Origin: Gemmatimonadota bacterium
GTDB taxonomy: Bacteria; Gemmatimonadota; Gemmatimonadetes; Gemmatimonadales; Gemmatimonadaceae
Reading direction: 5' to 3'
Assembly (NCBI GenBank): GCA_003142495.1
Contig: PLMM01000096.1
Coordinates: 1-10,537, forward strand
DNA length: 10,537 nt
The notes under the pieces are model-generated. The model was given only the letters and a program-made list of their open reading frames with translations. It made no database searches and was not told where the DNA came from. Shown piece by piece: positions 7,047 to 10,537 of this stretch; within the stretch, counting starts at the first letter, position 1; every line of letters starts with the position of its first letter. The translations under genes were made by a program, and so were the position numbers.

Positions 7047-7999
7047 GCGTCGGTGCTCGTTTCGCGAGGAAGCTCGCGAGGGATCTCGCGATCGGGGCGC
7101 GCGATGTACTTGCTCGCGTGGCGCGGCGAGCGCTGGCGCAGCGCGGCTCTGAGTGCCGCGACGTCGAGGGCGCGCGCCGCGAGATGCGACGCGTACGAGT
7201 GGCGCAGCGTGTGCGGCGTGATGCGCTCGGCCACTTCTTCGTCGAGCCCTGCGGCCTTCGCGAGCCGCTTGAGTCGGTCCCACGCGCGCTGTCGCGATGT
7301 GTGCAGCCGCGTGCGCGGATGGATGAAGACGAAGGCCTTGTCGCTCTCGCGCGCCGGCGCGGGACGAACGGCGAGCCACGCGCCCATCCACGCGGCCGCG
7401 TCGCCGTCGAGCGTGAGCTGGCTCTCCTCGCCGCGCCTGCCGATGACGTCGAGCTTGATCACCGATGGTCCGCCGCGCACCGCGTCGAGCGTGAGGCCGA
7501 TCGCCTCGGAGATGAGGAGCGCGCCGTGATACGCGATGCCGTAGAGCGCGAGATCCATCGCCGCGGCCGCGTCGCTTTTCGCGCGAGTCTCGAGATAGCC
7601 GAAGATCGCGGCGACATCCGACGGATCGATGATGTGTGGCGCGCGCGGCTCCGGCACCGGCTCGGCGAGGAGCTCCGCGGGGCCGGGCGCGCGAATCTCC
7701 TCTTCGGTCACGAGATACCGATAAAACGACTTGATCGCCTGCAGATGCCGGCGAACGGTCGGCACCGACCATCCCTCGAAGGTCGCTCGCGCCTGCAGGT
7801 AGTCGGAGAGATCGGCGGGGAGCAGGTCGTCGACGGGGCGCGGAACGAAGGCGCGCACGAGATCGGCAACGTCGGCGTGATAGGCCTCGACGGTAGCCTC
7901 GGCCTTCCCCGCTCGCTCGAGCCACGCCGAGAAGCGGTGGACGGGATCGTAGTCTGGCTGGAACTCGGGTTCCGATAGGGCGTCCGCGGCATCAATCAC
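7043..7999 (-). CDS. Xer-family tyrosine recombinase-like protein with altered catalytic residues
   Basis: A 318-residue protein with the XerC/XerD layout: an N-terminal SAM-like core-binding domain (about 17-105, with HRFSAWLERAGKAEATVEAYHADVADL and VRRHLQAIKSFYRYLV) and a C-terminal catalytic domain (about 120-302). H263 and R266 of TPHTLRHSYASHL and the nucleophile Y298 in SKYIARP are kept. H263 to Y298 is 35 residues, as in E. coli XerD. However, the first catalytic arginine (G-L-R-x-S-E in Xer) is leucine (L162 in GALLISEAIGL), the catalytic lysine of GKGNKER is arginine (R188 in VIGRRGEES), and the LGH histidine is glutamine (Q289 in LRQRS, 9 residues before the tyrosine, as in XerD). 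Strand cleavage is therefore doubtful. I start at GTG 7999, just behind a promoter-like element; an ATG at 8062 would add 21 residues. The stop overlaps ccmA. Its function is unknown: possibly a DNA-binding remnant, or a partner subunit. Confidence 0.85.
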   Translation of the reverse strand: MIDAADALSEPEFQPDYDPVHRFSAWLERAGKAEATVEAYHADVADLVRAFVPRPVDDLLPADLSDYLQARATFEGWSVPTVRRHLQAIKSFYRYLVTEEEIRAPGPAELLAEPVPEPRAPHIIDPSDVAAIFGYLETRAKSDAAAAMDLALYGIAYHGALLISEAIGLTLDAVRGGPSVIKLDVIGRRGEESQLTLDGDAAAWMGAWLAVRPAPARESDKAFVFIHPRTRLHTSRQRAWDRLKRLAKAAGLDEEVAERITPHTLRHSYASHLAARALDVAALRAALRQRSPRHASKYIARPDREIPRELPRETSTDA

Positions 8000-8006
8000 G
8001 TTGCAA

Positions 8007-8036
8007 AGTGTAGCACTCACGACGCAAGCGAGCCAA
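8007..8036 (-). promoter_or_regulatory. Predicted extended -10 promoter of the xer-ccm-hem operon, likely leaderless
   Basis: On the minus strand TTGGCT (8036-8031) is followed after 18 nt by TACACT (8012-8007), preceded by TGC, which gives an extended -10 TGnTACACT. Seven nucleotides separate the -10 from the GTG at 7999, so transcription would begin at or within a base or two of the start codon. There is no Shine-Dalgarno in between. Each hexamer matches the sigma-70 consensus at 4 of 6 positions. Confidence 0.5.
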
Positions 8037-8055
8037 CGAGCGGAGGGGCCCACGG

Positions 8056-8084
8056 CTGGCATCCCGCAGCCCGCCCGCTAAGAT
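8056..8084 (+). promoter_or_regulatory. Possible promoter of acs
   Basis: CTGGCA (8056-8061) and TAAGAT (8079-8084) are spaced by 17 nt, each matching the sigma-70 consensus at 4 of 6 positions. It lies 29 nt upstream of the acs ATG. A second candidate -10, TATTCT, is at 8084-8089. It is back to back with the divergent promoter, with 19 nt between the two -35 boxes, so one regulator could touch both. Confidence 0.3.
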
Positions 8085-8113
8085 ATTCTCGTCGTCTACC
8101 GAATGGATGAAGC

Positions 8114-10075
8114 ATGACCGACATAGATGTCCTTCTGCAGGAGCACCGCAAGTTCAAGCCACCTGAGGCATTCGCTCGCGCGGCCAACGTGGCATCGAGC
8201 GATGTGTACGCGCGCGCTGCGAAGGACTACGAGGGCTTTTGGGCGGAATGCGCGCGCGAGCTCGAGTGGTCGAAGCCGTTCACCAAGGTGCTCGAGTGGG
8301 CGCCGCCGCGCTCGAAGTGGTTCTCGGATGGCGAGCTCAATGCCTCGGTGAATTGCGTCGATCGCCACGCGCGCGGAGCCCGCGCGAACAAGGTGGCGAT
8401 CATTTGGGAGGGCGAGCCGGGCGACACGCGCACACTCACGTACGCGCAGCTGCTCGACGAGGTCTGTCGCTTCGCATCCGTGCTCGACTCGCTCGGCGTC
8501 AAGAAAGGCGACCGCGTGGCGATCTATCTGCCGATGATCCCCGAGGCCGCGGTCGCGATGCTCGCGTGCGCGCGCATCGGCGCCGTGCACTCGGTGGTCT
8601 TCGGCGGCTTCTCCGCGGAGTCGCTGCGCGATCGCATCGTCGATGCGCAGGCGAAAGTGCTCATCACGGCAGACGGCGGTTTCCGGCGCGGCCAGGTCGT
8701 TCCGCTCAAGAAGAACGCGGACGATGCAGTCGCGCAGACGCCGAGCATCGATCACGTCGTAGTCGTGCGGCGCACGGAGAAGCCGATTGGCGGCGCGGCG
8801 GCGCCGATGAAGGCGGGGCGCGATCAGTGGTGGCACGAGCTGATGGCGAAGGCGTCGCCGACTCGCCCCGCGACGGCGATGAACGCCGAGGACATTCTCT
8901 TCACGCTCTACACGTCGGGGACGACGGGAAAGCCGAAGGGGATCGTTCACAGCACCGGCGGCTATCTCACGCAGTGCGCAGCGACAACGCGGATGATCTT
9001 CGATCTCAAGGAGAGCGACGTCTACTGGTGCACCGCCGATGTGGGCTGGGTGACGGGACATTCGTACATCGTGTACGGTCCGCTCGCGAGCGGCGCGACG
9101 TGCATGATGTACGAGGGCGCGCCGGACTGGCCCGCGAAGGATCGCTTCTGGGCGCTGTGCGAGAAGTACGGCGTCACGATCTTCTACACGGCGCCCACCG
9201 CGATCCGCGCGTTCATGAAGTGGGGCGAACAGCACGTGAAAAAGCACGATCTCTCGAAGCTGCGGCTGCTCGGCTCAGTGGGCGAGCCGATTAACCCAGA
9301 AGCGTGGATGTGGTATCGCGAGAATATCGGCGGCAACCGATGCCCGATCGTCGACACGTGGTGGCAGACGGAGACGGGCGCGATCATGATCTCGCCGCTC
9401 CCCGGCATCATGGAAACGACTCCGGGCAGCGCGACGGTCGCCTTCCCCGGAATCTTCGCCGAGCTGCTCGACGACAACGCGAAGCCGATTCCCGTTGGCG
9501 GCGGACTGCTCGCGATCACGAAGCCGTGGCCGGGGATGCTGCGCACGATCTGGGGCGACGACGCGCGCTATGTGAACACGTACTTCTCGAAGTGGCCCGG
9601 CCGTCCCGATCTCTACTTCCCGGGCGACGGCGCCAAGCGCGATGACGACGGCAACTTCTGGATCCTCGGCCGCGTCGACGATGTGCTCAACGTCGCGGGG
9701 CATCGCATCGGGACGATGGAAGTCGAGTCGGCGTTGGTTGATCACCACGCGGTGGCGGAGGCGGCGGTGGTGGGCAAGGCGCACGACCTCAAGGGGCAGG
9801 CAATCGCTGCGTTCGTGACGCTGCGCGAAGGCATCAAGGCCACGCCGGAGCTGCTCGCCGAGCTGCGCGAGCACGTCGCGACGAAGATCGGCGCGATCGC
9901 AAAGCCGGACGACATCATCTTCAGCGCGGATCTTCCGAAGACGCGCTCGGGGAAGATCATGCGTCGCCTGCTGCGCGATATTGCCGAGGGGCGCGCGCTC
10001 GGGGACACCACCACGCTCGCGGATCCGGCGGTGGTGGCGGCGCTCAAGGATCAGTACGAGTCGATCGAGGGGTAG
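8114..10075 (+). CDS. acs: Acetyl-CoA synthetase (AMP-forming)
   Basis: Activates acetate with ATP to acetyl-AMP and then acetyl-CoA, releasing AMP and pyrophosphate, in the cytoplasm. The full length of 653 residues is normal for Acs. An N-terminal ACS domain (about 25-85) is followed by the adenylation core: P-loop [10 protein letters not shown] (267-276), the [17 protein letters not shown] region (308-324) and DTWWQTETG (414-422), whose tryptophan limits the acyl pocket to acetate. [16 protein letters not shown] (501-516) and [15 protein letters not shown] (519-533) form the hinge before the C-terminal domain. [11 protein letters not shown] (608-618) holds the catalytic lysine K614, the residue acetylated in Pat/CobB-type control. 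The ATG at 8114 gives the expected N-terminus; the ribosome site (GGATG) is weak. Divergent from the heme/cytochrome c operon. Its pyrophosphate product is a substrate of the ppa gene at the other end of the window, but no link is implied. Confidence 0.98.
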   Translation: MTDIDVLLQEHRKFKPPEAFARAANVASSDVYARAAKDYEGFWAECARELEWSKPFTKVLEWAPPRSKWFSDGELNASVNCVDRHARGARANKVAIIWEGEPGDTRTLTYAQLLDEVCRFASVLDSLGVKKGDRVAIYLPMIPEAAVAMLACARIGAVHSVVFGGFSAESLRDRIVDAQAKVLITADGGFRRGQVVPLKKNADDAVAQTPSIDHVVVVRRTEKPIGGAAAPMKAGRDQWWHELMAKASPTRPATAMNAEDILFTLYTSGTTGKPKGIVHSTGGYLTQCAATTRMIFDLKESDVYWCTADVGWVTGHSYIVYGPLASGATCMMYEGAPDWPAKDRFWALCEKYGVTIFYTAPTAIRAFMKWGEQHVKKHDLSKLRLLGSVGEPINPEAWMWYRENIGGNRCPIVDTWWQTETGAIMISPLPGIMETTPGSATVAFPGIFAELLDDNAKPIPVGGGLLAITKPWPGMLRTIWGDDARYVNTYFSKWPGRPDLYFPGDGAKRDDDGNFWILGRVDDVLNVAGHRIGTMEVESALVDHHAVAEAAVVGKAHDLKGQAIAAFVTLREGIKATPELLAELREHVATKIGAIAKPDDIIFSADLPKTRSGKIMRRLLRDIAEGRALGDTTTLADPAVVAALKDQYESIEG

Positions 10076-10113
10076 GGCGATGTGACGAAACAGTTCGGCG
10101 GCTCCCACCGTAT

Positions 10114-10131
10114 CTACGACTAGTCGCGTAG
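10114..10131. repeat. Short palindrome in the acs-DUF4386 spacer
   Basis: CGACTAGTCG at 10117-10126 is a perfect 10-bp palindrome flanked by CTA and CGTAG, giving a larger imperfect hairpin. No T-run follows, so it is not a standard intrinsic terminator. The rest of the 84-nt spacer (10076-10159) shows nothing else recognisable apart from the ribosome site of the next gene. Confidence 0.25.
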
Positions 10132-10159
10132 AGTAGCTTCTCACAGCTTGGGAGGGATC

Positions 10160-10537
10160 GTGCGCCCAACCCGAAACCTGGGGCGAGTCGCCGGACTCTG
10201 GTATCTGCTACTGGTCTTTCTCGGCCCGCTGCGCCTCATCTACATCCCCACGAAGCTGTTCGTGACGGGGAACGCGACGGCGACGGTCAGCAATATCGCC
10301 GCGCACGAGATGCTCTTTCGCTTAGGGATTGCGGCCGACCTGTTGGGCGCCGTCGTCCTGATCTTCATGACGCTCGCCTTCTATCGATTGTTCGCAGGCG
10401 TAAACCGGAACCTCGCCGTGCTTGTGGTGATCTTCGGCGGCGTGATGCCGGCGCTGATCTACTTCGTCGGCGTGGTGAGCGACTTCGGCACGTTGATCAT
10501 GGTGCGCGGCGCCGACTTCCTGTTGGTATTCGACAAA
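10160..10537 (+). CDS. DUF4386-like multi-pass membrane protein (3' end outside window)
   Basis: The first 126 residues of a membrane protein. The start is a GTG at 10160 preceded by GGAGGG with only 3 nt of spacing. The sequence opens with a short basic stretch (MRPTRNLGR) and a first hydrophobic segment at about 9-29. A loop with TGNATATVSNIAAHEMLFR (36-54) follows, then a second segment at 55-75, the FYRLFAGVNRNLA turn (74-86), a third segment at 87-107 and the start of a fourth region. The N-terminal RVAGLWYLLL, the NIAAHEMLFRLGIAADL block and LYRLL-like plus VNRNLA motifs are characteristic of the DUF4386 family as I remember it; its function is unknown. It probably has its own promoter or follows acs by read-through, since there is no clear terminator between them. 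Confidence 0.8.
   Translation, partial: MRPTRNLGRVAGLWYLLLVFLGPLRLIYIPTKLFVTGNATATVSNIAAHEMLFRLGIAADLLGAVVLIFMTLAFYRLFAGVNRNLAVLVVIFGGVMPALIYFVGVVSDFGTLIMVRGADFLLVFDK

Noticed and set aside
8000..8062. Upstream ATG (8062) as start of the recombinase-like gene
   Set aside because: It would place the promoter-like element inside the coding region, and the added 21 residues do not resemble a Xer N-terminus. It is kept only as an alternative.
7043..8113. Recombinase-like gene as evidence of an integrated mobile element
   Set aside because: No flanking repeats, attachment-site duplication, tRNA or cargo genes; it overlaps ccmA and shares the composition of its neighbours, so it looks like a resident operon gene.
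8104..8117. Four-codon frame (MDEA, stop) overlapping the acs start as ATGA
   Set aside because: It could act as a tiny leader, but a frame this short arises easily by chance and nothing else supports it.
8096..9247. Minus-strand open frame (383 codons) opposite acs
   Set aside because: Arginine-, histidine- and alanine-rich shadow of the clear acs reading frame; no start signal or family features.
10076..10159. Intrinsic terminator after acs
   Set aside because: The palindrome at 10114-10131 is not followed by a T-tract and is short.

Overview
The window comes from a GC-rich bacterial chromosome. System I cytochrome c maturation genes (ccmABCD) point to a diderm, respiring organism. The cobA-hemD fusion, the compact gene layout and the general protein character would suit a Gemmatimonadota-like lineage, but that placement is inference only. 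There are no tRNA or rRNA genes, CRISPR arrays, insertion sequences or prophage genes.

Positions 1-7999 hold ten tightly packed genes, all on the minus strand. In transcription order they are a Xer-family tyrosine recombinase-like gene, ccmA, ccmB, ccmC, ccmD, a cobA-hemD fusion, hemC, hemB, an aldo/keto reductase gene and the start of ppa (inorganic pyrophosphatase, cut by the window edge). Six of the nine junctions overlap: GTGA at xer/ccmA, 11 nt at ccmA/ccmB, ATGA at ccmB/ccmC, TGATG at ccmC/ccmD, ATGA at hemB/AKR and TTGA at AKR/ppa. The other three have gaps of 32 to 54 nt. This looks like one operon that pairs the middle of tetrapyrrole synthesis (5-aminolevulinate to uroporphyrinogen III, plus the branch to precorrin-2) with the ABC/CcmCD machinery that delivers heme for c-type cytochromes. 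hemA, hemL, the late heme genes and ccmEFGH are not in the window.

Positions 8000-8113 form a divergent promoter region. To its right on the plus strand is a complete acetyl-CoA synthetase gene (acs, 8114-10075), then an 84-nt spacer, then the 5' part of a DUF4386-like membrane protein gene that runs off the end.

The most unusual element is the first gene of the minus-strand operon. It has a Xer fold and keeps the tyrosine nucleophile and the H-x-x-R motif, but the first catalytic arginine, the catalytic lysine and the third-motif histidine are all replaced. It is translationally coupled to ccmA and appears to start leaderless from an extended -10 promoter. The rest of the window is orthodox metabolism; I see no defence or mobile system.
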